The position numbers and the translations under genes are program-made. A stretch of DNA of 64,000 nt, taken from Rhynchosporium graminicola. Its lineage: Eukaryota; Ascomycota; Leotiomycetes; Helotiales; Ploettnerulaceae. A model generated the notes under the pieces. The model was not told the origin of the DNA. It worked only from the letters and a program-made list of their open reading frames with translations, and did no database searches. Every line of letters begins with the position of its first letter. The first letter of the stretch is position 1. Of this stretch, positions 48,566 through 61,469 are shown in pieces. The stretch covers positions 769,890 through 833,889 of the forward strand of contig FJUW01000011.1 of assembly GCA_900074885.1 (NCBI GenBank), written 5' to 3'.

Positions 48566-49037
48566 TAAGCTTATCACTCGACTAACTCCGATAGCTAGAG
48601 TATCTTATATACTTTTCTCTATCTTCTATTAGAGTTACTATAGAAAGTAAGATAAGGGCTACCTAATAAGTCCTTACTATATTATAAGTATACTCGTTCG
48701 AGGTCGCGTAAGAAGTAGATAATAGAGCTATCGATAAGCTACTCAAGGAGTTCTACCCTAAATTAGCACGCGACCTTCGATTAGATAATCGCATAATACT
48801 ATAATAAAGCGATCTATTAGCCTTATCAGGATCTTTCCTAATTAACTACGCGATATAGACCTACTCGATAAGGTCCGTACTCTATCTTTCCTCGACTAAC
48901 TACTCGAAGCTAACTTTCTTCTTACTTTTATAGCTTTTAGTATTATAAAGCAGATAATAGGAATATAATATATAATATAGGATAAGGAATTTTTAAACTA
49001 GTAGGATACTAAGTAGAGATAATATAGTAGTTTAATA

Positions 49038-49062
49038 TTTAGATATATTAATATACTAAAAC
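49038..49062. repeat. 25-bp near-palindrome, site 4
   Basis: Left arm TTTAGATATA, right arm TAATATACTAAAAC. Confidence 0.65.
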
Positions 49063-50359
49063 ACTAGTGTATACCTACGTCTACTAGGCGACTATCAGAG
49101 ACTAGCTATATTATAATAAACCTGATTTCCCTGAGAAGCTATTCTAATTTACTATAGACTATTACGGCCGAAACCGAATATATATTACTATAGTAACTGT
49201 TCCCTAATCGCGACTATATCGCGTTATAGCACCTGCCTATATTCGTAATACCTTCTATATAATAATAACGATAGTATATATATAGCTATTATTAGAGAGA
49301 ACCTGCTTCGCTAGAGTTCTTTCCTCCGCCCTAGAGTAAGCTAAGGGTTTCAAGTAGAGAGAAGCTTAGCTAATATACTTCTCGCGACGTTTATAGCGCT
49401 ATTAACTTTATACTAGGCTCCTTTAAGATATATGGAATTAAATACTCTATAGCTGCGTATATATTAACTAATCCCGGGAAGGCGTCGAAGAGGACTTTAA
49501 TAATCCGCTATATTTTCTAGGTATTAATCTTATAGATCCTAGAGCTATTAGAAGTACTACGCGCGGAAGTTAAGGATTAGCTACTTATTAACTTAGGGCC
49601 TCCTTTAAGAGAAGTACTACGATACTCTTCCTAAATTATTATACTAGAAGATAAACTCTCTAGTAGACTTATAGCTTATTACTTAAGATATCTAGTCTTA
49701 TACCTAGCTCCTTTAATAAGTAGCCTAAGATATAACTACGAATATTACGCCCTTACGACTTAGCGAAGCCTTATAACTCGAGGAACTTTTATAACTTATC
49801 CTTATCTAAGCTTACTGCTTTCTCTTATAGATCTATAAAAGCTTAGTATAGCTTAAATCCGCGAATCGTTTTAGTAATCTCCTGAGTTATCTCTTACTTA
49901 GTATCTCTCGCCTCGCACTTAGTATATAATATAAAAAAGGTTTATATCTCTGGTAATAGATTCTTCACTATTATAGTTTCCGCTACTAAAACTACCTTAG
50001 ATATCTTTACTTTTTTATATTCTACGATCTTATTAAGTAGCTCGAGAATCCGCTATTAGTAAGCTCTCCCGAACGTATTTTAAAAGAAGACCTCCTTAAG
50101 GAAAGTAATCTATAAAGCTAAGATATAATATAATACTATAATATTATTCTTCTTCCTCTTAATATATAGCTACTATAGCTCCTATTAAAAGGTCTCTACC
50201 GCGTCTAGTTCGTAAACCCTTTCCCGGCTCGCTATCTATTATAAAGCTATTATTCTAACTAGATTAGCTTAGTATCTTTTCTCTATTTTTCTTTATTTCT
50301 AGGGCTATATTACTATTCTATCTAGCGTTATCGCAGGTTCGGGCGTAGTAAGAAGATTA

Positions 50360-50530
50360 ATTACTAGTAGATTTATAGTAGTAGGATTCGCAGGATATCT
50401 AGCTATAGGATTCGCAGGATTTATAATTATAAGACTTATAGGATTTATAATTATAAGAATTATAAAAGTAGTATTTATAAGATCCGCAGAGAATAGATTA
50501 ATAGAAATAGGATTCGCAGAATTTATAGAT
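50360..50530. repeat. Short diverged repeats around GGATTCGCAGGAT
   Basis: GGATTCGCAGGATAT, GGATTCGCAGGATTTATAA, GGATTTATAATTATAAGA and GGATTCGCAGAATTTATAG follow each other at about 27-bp steps, with drift between units. Confidence 0.6.
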
Positions 50531-51394
50531 ATTTAATAAGTAGAGATAAGAATTAAAAATATAAGATCTGTAGGCTCAAGGCCCGGAGACGTACGTTTCG
50601 AAAGGGTATTATTCAGACTAGGCGGCTTATTAGAGAGTAAAAGTTCTTAGTTTTCGTATAATAAGGAGAAAAGCGTAAATATCCTAAGAAGAGCTCGGAT
50701 TAGAGATAGCAGGAAGTATAATAGTAATAAAAGGGTTAGTAATAGCGCTTAGTAGATAGTATCTCTTAGTAGCTAAGAAGATATAATCGAGGTTATCTGC
50801 AGCTTCTCTATAAGCGCTTAAAAAGTATCTTAGATATAAGAGATCTTTTCTAGTTAGGTATTTATTAGTTCGAGGATCAAGTAGTAAACGATTTACTATA
50901 GGAGCTATCCTTATTAATATTAATACTAGGTAGGTATAAGGGTTAAGGGGTACTATTATCTGATATTCCCCTATAAGCGTGCTATATTCTAGTATAATCT
51001 CAGCTAGTTATATTCTATCGATAGTAAGGCGTAAGAGGGGGTTTATAGTAAGGGGTATATAAGAGTGAGGAATATTAAAGGAATAAGGAAGAGTTACTAA
51101 CCGCGTTTTATTCAGGAACTCGCGGAGCCGCTAGATAATAACCGGCGTATAACTCTAGGTAAGAGCGTAATAATAATAAGTCCGGCTATATAACCTATTA
51201 TATTACGCTTACTAATAATAGATAAGCGACTTACTATTAGTCCGTCGCCTAGGTAGATCTTACGTAGATCAAGGTAGATAATATCGACTAACGCCCTACG
51301 CTACGATCCCCTTATAAGTATTATATTTAGGGATATCTAGGAAGCTTTTATATAACTTAACTACTATTACTACACGTACTACTTATACGCAGGC

Positions 51395-52385
51395 TATAAT
51401 ATAATTACTATTACCGTAGTTATAATACTATCACCTTTACTATAGTCATAATACTATTACTATTACTATAGTCATAGATAATTAGAGGAGTAAGAGGTTA
51501 TTAATTAAATAGGGAGCTCTAACTCTAACTTAATATACTAATATTAGTCTCCTTTGCACCTTCTTATTACTCAGGGCCTTATATAGCCGAGCTAAGTATT
51601 TTACTAATCCTTTCTAACTGACTATTTCCTCGATCCTTAGATCTTTATCTGACTATTAAACCTAGCTCCTTACTTATAATTAAGTAGTTATATCCTTAAC
51701 CTCCTACTAGCGCTTACTTAGCTTCACTTTTACTCTAACTTCCTACTTTATATTAACTACTTTATAGCCGCGGGAAAGCAGGGAATCCGGTCTAGTTAAT
51801 AGCGAATTTAAAGTAATAAACTATATAATAATATATCAAAAGATAACTCTCTTTAATCGAATAACTAATTTGTAATAAAGAAACTATTAACTAATTTAGA
51901 ACCTTAAATTAACTTTAGCTAATTGTAATTAACTAATTAAATTTATAATATTAATTAAAAGCTCTTAGATCTAGATCTTAGAGAAGGATCGAAAATAAAT
52001 AGCGTTTAAAGGTTATATATAACTAATTATAGAAGACGTATAATAGAGACTAACCTTAGGAGAGGCTTTCGGAGCTATCGAGACCTTTAAGGCGAGCAGG
52101 TAGCTAATCTACTGCGGAAGGGTTCGATCCAGCGAGCGAATTCATTAGGAATAGACTAAAGGTTACCTGATTACGAATTATAGAGTAGATCAGGCTTTAC
52201 TTAACTCCCTGCGGTAGTCGCTAGATAATTAGAGGAGTAAAAAGTATTAATTAGAGAGGAAGCTCTAGCTCTAACTAAATCCACTTATACTAGTCTCGAT
52301 AGTACTTTCCTACTATTATAATACTATTACTATTATCGTAGTTATAATACTATTACTATTACCGTAGGTACTACGACTCTATCCT
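51395..52385. repeat. Paired direct repeats around a possible small insertion
   Basis: GATAATTAGAGGAGTAA plus a related GGGAGCTCTAACTCTAAC stretch occurs near 51,477-51,545 and again near 52,223-52,290. TAATACTATTACTATTAC tracts lie outside both (51,400-51,475 and 52,317-52,372), giving a mirror-like arrangement about 750 bp apart. Between them, at about 52,127, is GGGTTCGATCC, which fits an RNA polymerase III B box, but no clear A box was found. A solo LTR, SINE or other small insertion are options. Confidence 0.35.
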
Positions 52386-52539
52386 AGTTACCGGCCCCTT
52401 ATAAGGAGGTCCTAACCTCCGACGTAGCTTAATATATCTTATTATTCTATTATATATACTATATAGTTCCTCTCTACTCGCCCTCTATCTACTACGCTCT
52501 TAAAGTTACTATTTATCCTCCGTAATATCTAGTCCCCTT

Positions 52540-53099
52540 ACTTCTTCACGTTCGCTTTCGCTTTCCCCTTCTGCTTCGCCTTTACTTTCTTCGATACTAA
52601 TACTACTATCTTATCCTCTATAGCGCGCTTACCTTTAGACTTAGTTATAGTAAGTATAAAGCTGCTACTCTTTTTAATCAGAGTATTATAGCTCGGGGGG
52701 CTAGCTTTCGTAGTAAGTAAAAGAAATAATTAATTGATTAAACTCTTTACTAGTCGATTATCAGTCTCCCGAGTCACGTTAAGGGAAGAGCTACTTATCT
52801 TAATTATTTACTAAACTCTCGCTCGCGCTCGAGCTCGGAGTCGCCCCGCTAAATAGTAATATCTTATTTAGTAGCGTAAATAGACCCGGAAGAGTAAGCT
52901 ATCCTTAACTATCTTTAGAGCCTTTAGGGGTCCTTAGGATAAGTAGCTTACTAAGAGCGCTAGTAGCGGAAGTCTTTAGAGTAGTAGCTATTATCGCAGG
53001 CTTAAGTAAGTGCACGAACCCCGAGGTAGATAGAGTCAGGTTAGTAGCCTTCTTAGGAGGGAGCGTATAATCTAGCTTCGTTAGCGTGGATTTTAGCAC
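52540..53099 (-). pseudogene. Degenerate Lys/Ser/Thr-rich coding frame
   Basis: The - strand from 53,099 gives an uninterrupted 64-codon piece starting MLKSTLTKLDYTLPPKKATN. After a few TAG/TAA codons, it continues into a basic region with KGKRAIEDKIVVLVSKKVKA and KQKGKAKANVKK near 52,550-52,640. The composition suggests a disordered nuclear protein or a basic tail of a transposon protein. No domain was recognised. Confidence 0.35.
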
Positions 53100-53488
53100 T
53101 TTAGTCGCTAGAGGTTAAGAAGGAGCTACTAAGTTAGTATTAACTATATAAATAACTACTATTATTAGTAGAGATTATATTCGCAAGTAGAGGTTAGTAG
53201 TACTTTTATATACTAGATAATAGATTTTAGCGCTATCCCTTATTATAGTATATAACTCCCGGGCTACTATAAGGAACTAAAAGTATAAGTATATATCTAT
53301 AGTCGCGTATAGTTAAGAATACGTACTCTTACTTATCTCCGCTCGAGTTTCTGGAGATCTATTTAGATTCGTTTAAGTCTTACTCGTAAGCGATATTATT
53401 TTAGTTAGAAGTGCGAATAGAATCGAAATCAGCTCTACTATATATTTTAATATTAATATAGAGTAGTATAGTAGAATATATACCTGAG

Positions 53489-53513
53489 TTTTAGTATTCT
53501 AATATACTAAAAT
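53489..53513. repeat. 25-bp near-palindrome, site 5
   Basis: Left arm TTTTAGTATTCTA, right arm ATATACTAAAAT. Confidence 0.7.
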
Positions 53514-55409
53514 AATCGACCCTTATACTAACTACGTCGCACGTTCTTACTACTAGTGCTATAGTAACCCTAAGTATATTTAAGTATATCTAACTGCCTA
53601 AATTTCTAAAGCCTTATTACTACTACTTCTTGCCCTCGCGCGCTTTCCCCTAACTTATCTTTTAAGTATTATAGAAGAACTTACTACTCTTATATCAGAT
53701 ATACTAGGTGCCTATCGATAGTTTCACTACTACCCTAACTGGTGAGTCGCTCCCCTAAAATATCGCGTAGCGCCTACTAACTATCGCTAGCCTCCTCGAA
53801 GCGTTCCTAAACGGTATTATTCTATTGAATATCGGAATTATAGCGCTTACTAGCGCTCCTATTAGCGAAATCTAGTAATACGCGAACTTTATTATTACCT
53901 GAAACTCGACTAGCGCTTATTTATCTACTACTCTTATCCGAGTTCACTAAGGGAATATTACGCTTATTAGCTACCCTAAAGCCTTTATAAGATTATCTTA
54001 CGTAGTAGACAGGACTTAATAATAGAGCGCTACTAACTAGTAAACCCGCCTCCGGTAAGGCCCTAAGTAATAGAATAACTCGTACGCTCTAGATATTATC
54101 TTTATTATCCTGCTCTACCTCGATACCGGTCGCACGCAGGCTAACTAGGTCGCTACTGCTCTCGTTCCTTATATAGATATCTTCTACTAAGTCTTACTAG
54201 TATTTATAAGTATCTTTAAGAAGCCCTAGAGCTCTCTTACTAAGAACTAGAAGACTATACTCCGGGACGTATTAAGACTAGGCCTAGCCTAGGCTGATCC
54301 TAACCTTAATATCGGAGAATACTATAGTATAACTTATATATAAAAGGTACTTACTACCTACGTGCCTTAATATAATACTACTTAGGTACTTGCGAACTGA
54401 TACTATACGTATAGTAGATAGTTTTAGAGGCTATCCGAGCAGTAGCTTACCTTATCTCTCCTTAATAGTCTGCTCCTCTGAAATAGTTTCGTAAGCGAAG
54501 TTATAGATATACCTATATTCGAGGCCTAGCTTCAGGTCTTCTTAGAGCCGGTTTATAAAGAGAAGCTATCTCTTAATACTAAGATCCCTTACTATAACTA
54601 GTATAGAGCTGCGATACCGCCTGCTTACTAATTAGCTATTATCCTAGATTATCCCCTGATAACTCTTACTATCTGATACTTTTAAGGGACTAGAGAGATA
54701 AAACCTAAGTGCTTCGAGACCGTTAACTTAACTTTCTTATAAATCGGCCTTAACGGAAAAGTTATATATATCTAGACTTAGTATATATACTTTACTCTTA
54801 TAGTCTATATTAATATAGACTATTTCACTATTATTATAAACCCTACTACTAAGGAGAGCAGAACCTAGCTTATAGAGTATAATAATATACGTTAGAGTAA
54901 TAGAGTCCGAGAGATCTAGGGAGAGTTTAGCGATTACTTAAGTAAGAAAGGATTTTCGCTAGAATTACTCGTATATATTAAGGTAGAAGTAAGCACGCTT
55001 TTATAAGCTATTCTACCTACTGAGATACGTAGCGTTAAGTAATATAGTAGTATACCTGAAAACTATAGCTCTTATTTACTTATCTCCTAGAAATCCGATA
55101 ACCTTTTTAGTAATAAGTATCTACTCTATTATCTTCTAGCTATCGCGTTCTATACTCGCTTTCTTTACCTTTTATATATCTAAGATAAAGACTATATAAT
55201 TACTTAAGGTATTAGATTATAATAACTCCTTAGTTAGTATATAATCGTAAATACTAGGAATCCCTACGCCTTATCCTGAACCTATAATCTAGATATTTAT
55301 AAGCAAGGATTAGATAGATATACCTTAGGATTAGCCGAATTTAAGTATTAGATTATGCCGTAAGAGCTAGAGTAAATAAATAACAGAGATAGTAAATCGA
55401 CTCTAAGAT

Positions 55410-56800
55410 ATGCTCGAGCGCTTATATAAGGAGTATAAGATTCTAGCGAAAGATTATATAGTAAACGCCTACGATATTAAAAAGCTTAACAAAAAGCTAG
55501 CGGTCCTTTATAAAAGTACTAAAGTTAGCGCGCGTCTAAAGATAGGATTAAGAGTCTTAAATATAAGAGAGACTCTTCTGCTTATTATAGCCTATTAAGT
55601 ATATTCGAAATAAGGAAGTCGGAAAATCTCGCGTCCGCTTAAGAACAGGAGGTACTATCGAAGCGTTTAGAGGCTATATACTACGAACCCTAATCTTCGA
55701 TATAGTAAGACTTTCAGCAGGAGATTATTCGAGCGGGTACTAAGGAAGTATATCTTAATATAGAGATCAGCGATCTATAAAGAACTTAAAAAGGCTTATC
55801 CGAGAAGGAGGAGCTTATAGCAGCGAAGAAGACCCTCCAGAAAGTTGAAGCTTATATATTCCTTCTATTATCTGCTATAACCTTATATTAGTATACTAGA
55901 AGGATATAAAACTCCTCTAGCGTGAAGCTACGTAGTAGGATATCGTTCGCATACTTAAGCGCTAAACTACTAACCTTAAGTACTAAGTTTACGAAGCCGA
56001 AGTCCCTTATTTCATTTCGCCTACTTATACTTATAAGATTAGCTCTATACGTAAATATAAGATCGTAGAAATCCGCGCTCTACTTATAATAGTATATTAA
56101 ACTCTTAAGGAAGTTCGCAGTTAACTGAATAAAGCCGAGAAAGAGGGGTCGAAAAGGGTAATAGCTCCGAATATCGAAATACGAGATTAATAAATAGCTT
56201 AGCACTTAGGGAATAATAAGTCAGAATACGCTTTAAATAAAGCTAAACTCGCGAGAAGAGAACCGGAAGTACCTAACGCTATATCCGAAGCTACTATTAC
56301 TCGACTCTATAATATAATCGAGCGTCTTAAGAAAGCTCTTATAAAGACCTTAGAAAGGATCGCAGCGTTATCGCTAAGCGTTATAACTTTTATAGGATAT
56401 TACGTAAGACTTAATTATAAGGTAAATCCCTCGAAAGGAGTATCTAAGAGCGTATTACTACTATCGCTACTATCGCCCTTATCGCTTCCGCCGAACTAGC
56501 ACTTTGCGCTTATCTGAAGTATATCAGGAGTAAACGAGCCCTCTTTTGTTCCGAGGCTACCTTACTCTACGAATAACTCGAAAGTATAGAATATAACTAT
56601 AAAGAAGCTAAAGATAAAAAGACTTCTAAAAAGAAGATTTAGAAAACCTAGATTAAAGCTTAAGAAAGATAAATAATAGATCATAATACTAAGAAAGTAT
56701 ATTAGGACGCCGAGTAGAAGCACTAAGATATAGCCTAGTAGCTAGTATTTATATATAACTCTTGCTACTCTTATAAAGTCTATTTACTAGTAATAGTATT
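55410..56800 (+). pseudogene. Degenerate coiled-coil-like coding region
   Basis: A 62-codon open piece at 55410-55598 (LERLYKEYKILAKDYIVNAY) is followed at 55,930-56,420 by a frame whose stops fall where CAA/CAG (Gln) would fit. That frame includes YKISSIRKYKIVEIRALLII, LKEVRS, LNKAEKEGSKRVIAPNIEIR and ITRLYNIIERLKKALIKTLE. A Lys/Glu-rich end follows near 56,560-56,700 (EYNYKEAKDKKTSKKKI). Charge pattern and heptad-like spacing suggest coiled coils, as in C-terminal regions of some fungal transposon proteins. The family is not recognised, and the pieces are in different frames, so they may not be one gene. Confidence 0.4.
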
Positions 56801-56890
56801 CGTTCTACTCGCCCTATTATTATCTAGATATCAACCTCCTAAGGAGGGACTTATCTTCTAATAACTCCTGTATTATAGCTAATATTTATA

Positions 56891-57400
56891 GACGCCTCTA
56901 AACTATAACTATATCCTTACTATCGATAAAGAGGTATACTACTATTAATAACTAAACCTCTATTATTACTCTAAAGGCGCCTCTAAACTATAACTATATC
57001 TTTATTATTAATAAAGAGGTATACTACTATTAATAACTAAACCTCCGTATTACTCTAAAGGCACCTCTAAACTATAACTATATCCTTATTATTAATAAAG
57101 AAGTATACTGCTATTAATAACTAAACCTCTGTTATTACTCTAAAGGCGCCTCTAAACTATGACTATATCCTTATTATTAATAAAGAGGTATACTACTATT
57201 AATAACTAGACCTCCGTTATTACTCTAAAGGCGCCTCTAAACTATAACTATATCCTTATTATTAATAAAGAGGTATACTGCTATTAATAACTAGACCTCT
57301 ATTATTACTCTAAAGGCGCCTCTAAACTATAATTATATTCTTATTATTAATAAAGAGGTATACTACTATTAATAACTAAACCTCTATTATTACTCTAAAG
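56891..57400. repeat. 85-bp tandem repeat, six copies
   Basis: The string GGCGCCTCTAAACTATAACT (with variants) starts at about 56891, 56976, 57060, 57145, 57230 and 57315, a period of 84-85 bp. Each unit also carries ATTAATAAAGAGGTATAC and AATAACTA(A/G)ACCTC. Copies are more alike than in the other arrays, suggesting recent expansion or homogenisation. Confidence 0.93.
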
Positions 57401-58420
57401 CTAAATACCTTCAGGTTAAGCTTTATATTACCTCTAGGTCGTTTAACCTCCCTATAAGTACCTCGCCTTATATCGCTACGCAGACGCCGCCTTGCCTTCG
57501 GACTACCCCCGTATAAGGAGAAGTTATAGTCTTACCGAATCCCTTTATTTCACGTAGTACTACTATATTTCGATCTTATATTAAATGTAGAGGTATTATT
57601 GATAGGCTATTATTTATAGTCTATAACCTTTACTCCTATCTTATCCTATATCGTAACTATTATCTCCTTATAAAATCCCCTATCTCTATTATTTCTCTTA
57701 CCTTTAGCGCCTATCTATATTTAATACGAGAAGTCGACGTCCGAGTATCCTATATCCTCTCGCTCGTCCCTTATCTCGCTTTTAGTAATAGGGTTCTAGG
57801 TAAGAGGCGACCCTAGGATACTTCGTATCTAGCTTAATATAACTAGAAAGTTAGTAGTAAAGCTAGAAATATATAAATAAGTATATATAAAGCTTTCACT
57901 CGATCCGGGCCTCGGACTCGGATACTATACTATAAGGCTATCTGCGGGATCAGAGAGGTATAACTAAGTAGTTAGTTAGGCTAGCGAAAATCAATAGGCT
58001 AGCTAGGGATTACTAGCGAGATAGCTCTATAGCTAAGCCGGCAGGAGCGCGAAAGGCGACTAAATAATATTAGCCGGAGTAAGCTAAAGGGTTAGAAATC
58101 TATATACTCTTTATTAGGATCCGGAATAAGTATATAGTATTATTAGCCCTATAGGAGAGGATCTCTTAGATAATCGCACGGAACTTTAGTAGTTAGTATT
58201 ATACTTAGTATACTCTAGATAGAAAGGCACTTACTTATTCTAAGAGCTTAGTAAGACTATATTCGTCCTCGCCTATATTAATAATAATAGTCGGGCTTAG
58301 GGTTAGAGCTACCTAAAAGGTTAGAGTACGATAGTCTGCTATTATAGATATAATATCGATATCGCGCTTTTAATCGTAAGTTAGATTATAAGGTTAGTAC
58401 TATTCTGTTTATTATAAGTA

Positions 58421-58445
58421 TTTCGGCATATTAGTATACTAAAAC
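58421..58445. repeat. 25-bp near-palindrome, site 6
   Basis: Left arm TTTCGGCATA, right arm TTAGTATACTAAAAC. The left arm keeps TTTC. Confidence 0.75.
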
Positions 58446-58869
58446 TTAAGTAGGAAAAGTAGTCTATATATTATTATATAAGTAGGGCGGTCACCTAATA
58501 AGAATTTATACCTAGTAACGCCTGTACGTTAATAAAGGGAGTTTATACTATCGGGAGTTAATAAACTATATTCCTCCTCCTCTACTATCTCCTATATCTA
58601 TTCTCTGCTTTCTATCTTCTATCTCTTCTTTAATTATTTATACTACTTAGATCCCGATTATACTACTTATACTAATCGCGATATCTGCACTTTTACCTTA
58701 CTTATAGCTATCCTGTAGAGCGTATAATTATAATATTAGCTCTACCGAACCTCTTACCTCCTATCTTACTTACCCCTAGAGCCTAAGCTCAGATAGATAG
58801 TATAAGTCGTAGCGCTATACGTAGACTCCTTAGAACTAACTTTTCTAGTATCTAGCAGATATAGCTATA

Positions 58870-59870
58870 GTAATCCGGGACCCTAATAATAGGGATATAC
58901 TTACTAATAAATTCCGATACGCTATCGCTATCTTAGGAGAGAGCGCCGCAAGATATAGTATCGATATATCTGCTCTCTCTTAACCTGATTTCACTACTAC
59001 TAATCCGCCCCCTTCGAGTCCCTCTTTTAAAGATCTCCTACTTAACTCCCTCGAGAAGAAATTCGCCGAGATCTAAGCTAAGTATAATCCTGAGATAAAA
59101 GAGTCTAGCTTCTCCCTACTACTATCTAGCCCCTCTGGTCCTTCTTCCGGCTTACTGAAGCTTATATCCTCTGCTACGATAACTTCTTCTAAGAAGAAGA
59201 AAGAGGCTACCTCCTTTTTACTAGCGAAGAAAGTGCTAGTATAATTCGCTATTACTAATAACGTCTAGGGAGAGCAGATATAGTAGCTACAGCTCGAGTT
59301 TATTAGCGCGCTAGTAGAGATCGTATTCGACTTTAAGAAAGGTAATATTACTAGTAAGATTAGCTTTACGCTTAACGAGATCTAGTTTATTACGATAATG
59401 TTTTTCGTAATAGTCTTTAATATTACTAGTTGTAATCGTGTAGCTAGTATCGTTCGCGCTTAGCGAGTATCAGAGGAGTCTAAGGCTCCTGTCTCTATTT
59501 CTATCGCTACTCGTAGGCTAGTAGCTAATACTAACCTTCCGCCCTTACTCCGATAGTTCTATAGGGCTTACGCCTCGTCTTAGAGCGCCGTCGAGACGCC
59601 TGCCCTTATCACTAGTATTATCGCACTTATTAATAAGTACCTCCTTAAGCTATACCTAGACGTACTTCTACTTAACCTTAATAGCGACTTAAGAGACTAC
59701 TTAGCCCTATATAGATATATTATATCCTAAGGTCGTAGATAGAAGACGTTAATCTTAACTTTCTTAGAAGCTTAACTTAATATCCCTTATAAGATTATTA
59801 TCTTATATAACTATATCTAAGATATATAACTCGTATCTCTTCTCTATAAAAACTTTAGCTTTAGAGTACT
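58870..59870 (+). pseudogene. Degenerate coding frame, family unknown
   Basis: One + frame runs for about 330 codons with only TAG/TAA interruptions: FRYAIAILGESAARYSIDIS (about 58,911), a Ser/Pro-rich stretch, KKGNITSKISFTLNEI then FITIMFFVIVFNITSCNRVA (about 59,336-59,445), and LITSIIALINKYLLKLYLDV (about 59,607-59,666). The organisation recalls a gag-like or structural mobile-element protein, but nothing specific is recognised. Confidence 0.4.
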
Positions 59871-59907
59871 TACTCTAGTCCCGGCTCGGATCCTTACCTT
59901 ATAAGTC

Positions 59908-59932
59908 TTTCGGTATCTTTATATACTAAAAC
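59908..59932. repeat. 25-bp near-palindrome, site 7
   Basis: Left arm TTTCGGTATC, right arm TTATATACTAAAAC. Lies just after the preceding degenerate frame. Confidence 0.7.
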
Positions 59933-60129
59933 CTACCCGTAGGTACTAATATAGTATAGTTTAAAGTCGATAGGTATCTAGAAGGTTACTGAGATCTTAG
60001 TAATTACTTACTAAGTTAGCCTTCTCGCTGCCGTTCGCTTAGTCTGCGATTAAGCTCTTATATTAATTATCGATCCTCTCTTAAGAGGAACTAATATTAG
60101 TAATTTAGTATTAGAGTACTATAATATAC

Positions 60130-60540
60130 TCTATCCCGAGGAGACTCTCCTATTTAGCTTAACCTCTGAGGAGGTCGAGAGTAAGGAGGATAAGAGTAAG
60201 GAGGATAATAATAAGGAGGATAATAGTAAAGAGGATACTAGTAAGAAGGAGGATAATATAGCTATTACTAGCTAAGGAGAAGGAGCGGATATTAGACTTA
60301 GAAGTAAGAAGGAGGCAGATAACCCTATAGATAAGGATAGCGATTCTAATAGCTATAACGAATTCTTTACCCTTATATAGATAAAGGAGAATAAGTTTAC
60401 TAGCCTAAGTAATTAGATCGTAGAAAGCGTATATAAGATAGATAAACCCTCCTTCGGAACGAGGCGTATACGATAGCTTATAGATCTTATAATATAATCT
60501 CCTTAGGGATATCCTATAACCTATAATAAGCTGCCCTAAT
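60130..60540 (+). pseudogene. Degenerate acidic-repeat coding end
   Basis: The + strand reads LPEETLLFSLTSEEVE followed by several near-perfect (S/N)KED(N/K) repeats built on a 15-bp unit (AGTAAGGAGGATAAT). It then gives KKEADNPIDKDSDSNSYNEF and loses frame near 60,540. This looks like an acidic, disordered C-terminal region. No family was recognised. Confidence 0.4.
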
Positions 60541-61133
60541 ACCTTTATACCTAATAGTAAACGATTCCTACCTGAATAAATCCGTATAAATATTATTAGA
60601 ACTTATAACTAGCTTTTAGTTATAGATAAACCCTTCCCTTATAATAACTTACTAAAGAATTAAAATCTAATAACAGGCCTCGGGTTATACCTTATATTAT
60701 ATCTCATGATAACTTGCTTATTATAGTAAGTACTACGCTTATTATATAGCCAGACCGAGTAGTAGAGTAAAGTGCTACGATAAGATCCTCGATACTACTA
60801 TACTAGAAGCAGAGCCCTAGGACTACTAGGTTCCTACGGTAGAGTCTCTACTAGTAGTACTATACGAGGTCTTTATCGCTATAGTTAATAGGAGCCTAAG
60901 AGAGCCTCCTCCGAGCCTAGCCCGAGAGGGTAAATAATATACTTATCTTCTACTATTATAGAGATAAGTAAACCCGACTCCCCTTAATCTACGAGTTACG
61001 TATAGCGGTACTCCGAAACTATAACCCTGGATAGATATGCCTATCCTATATCTTACGCTAAACTCTACGCTATTCGAAAATTATATAAGACTAATAAAGG
61101 ATCTATAACCGGGATTATATTATAATAGATTTA

Positions 61134-61157
61134 TTTAGGTATATTAGTATACTAAAC
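61134..61157. repeat. 25-bp near-palindrome, site 8 (24 bp)
   Basis: Left arm TTTAGGTATA, right arm TTAGTATACTAAAC; one A shorter than the others. Confidence 0.7.
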
Positions 61158-61469
61158 GTATCCTAGGCCCTATATCCCCCTTATCTCTCCTAGCCTCTAT
61201 CCGAGGAATAACTAATAATAGAACTTATATTATAATATTATATTTTAAAAAGTTAATATACTAACTATATTCTAAGCTCTATATTCTTACCTGCTCCTCT
61301 AAGTGCTAACTTTAGCGTAAAGCTACGAATTTCCCTTAATCCCCTTCTTCCTAGATCTATACCTCACCTCGTATCTCTTAGTATCTATACGAAGAACCGA
61401 ATAACTATACGATTATCGCTTATAATTCATATCTCGCTCTTTTCTTATTATAGATCCTCGTATTATTAA

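Noticed and set aside
53100..55400. Pogo/Fot-type transposase gene
   Set aside because: The charged, coiled-coil-like end near 56.6 kb is reminiscent, but no DDE motif or helix-turn-helix was recognised upstream.
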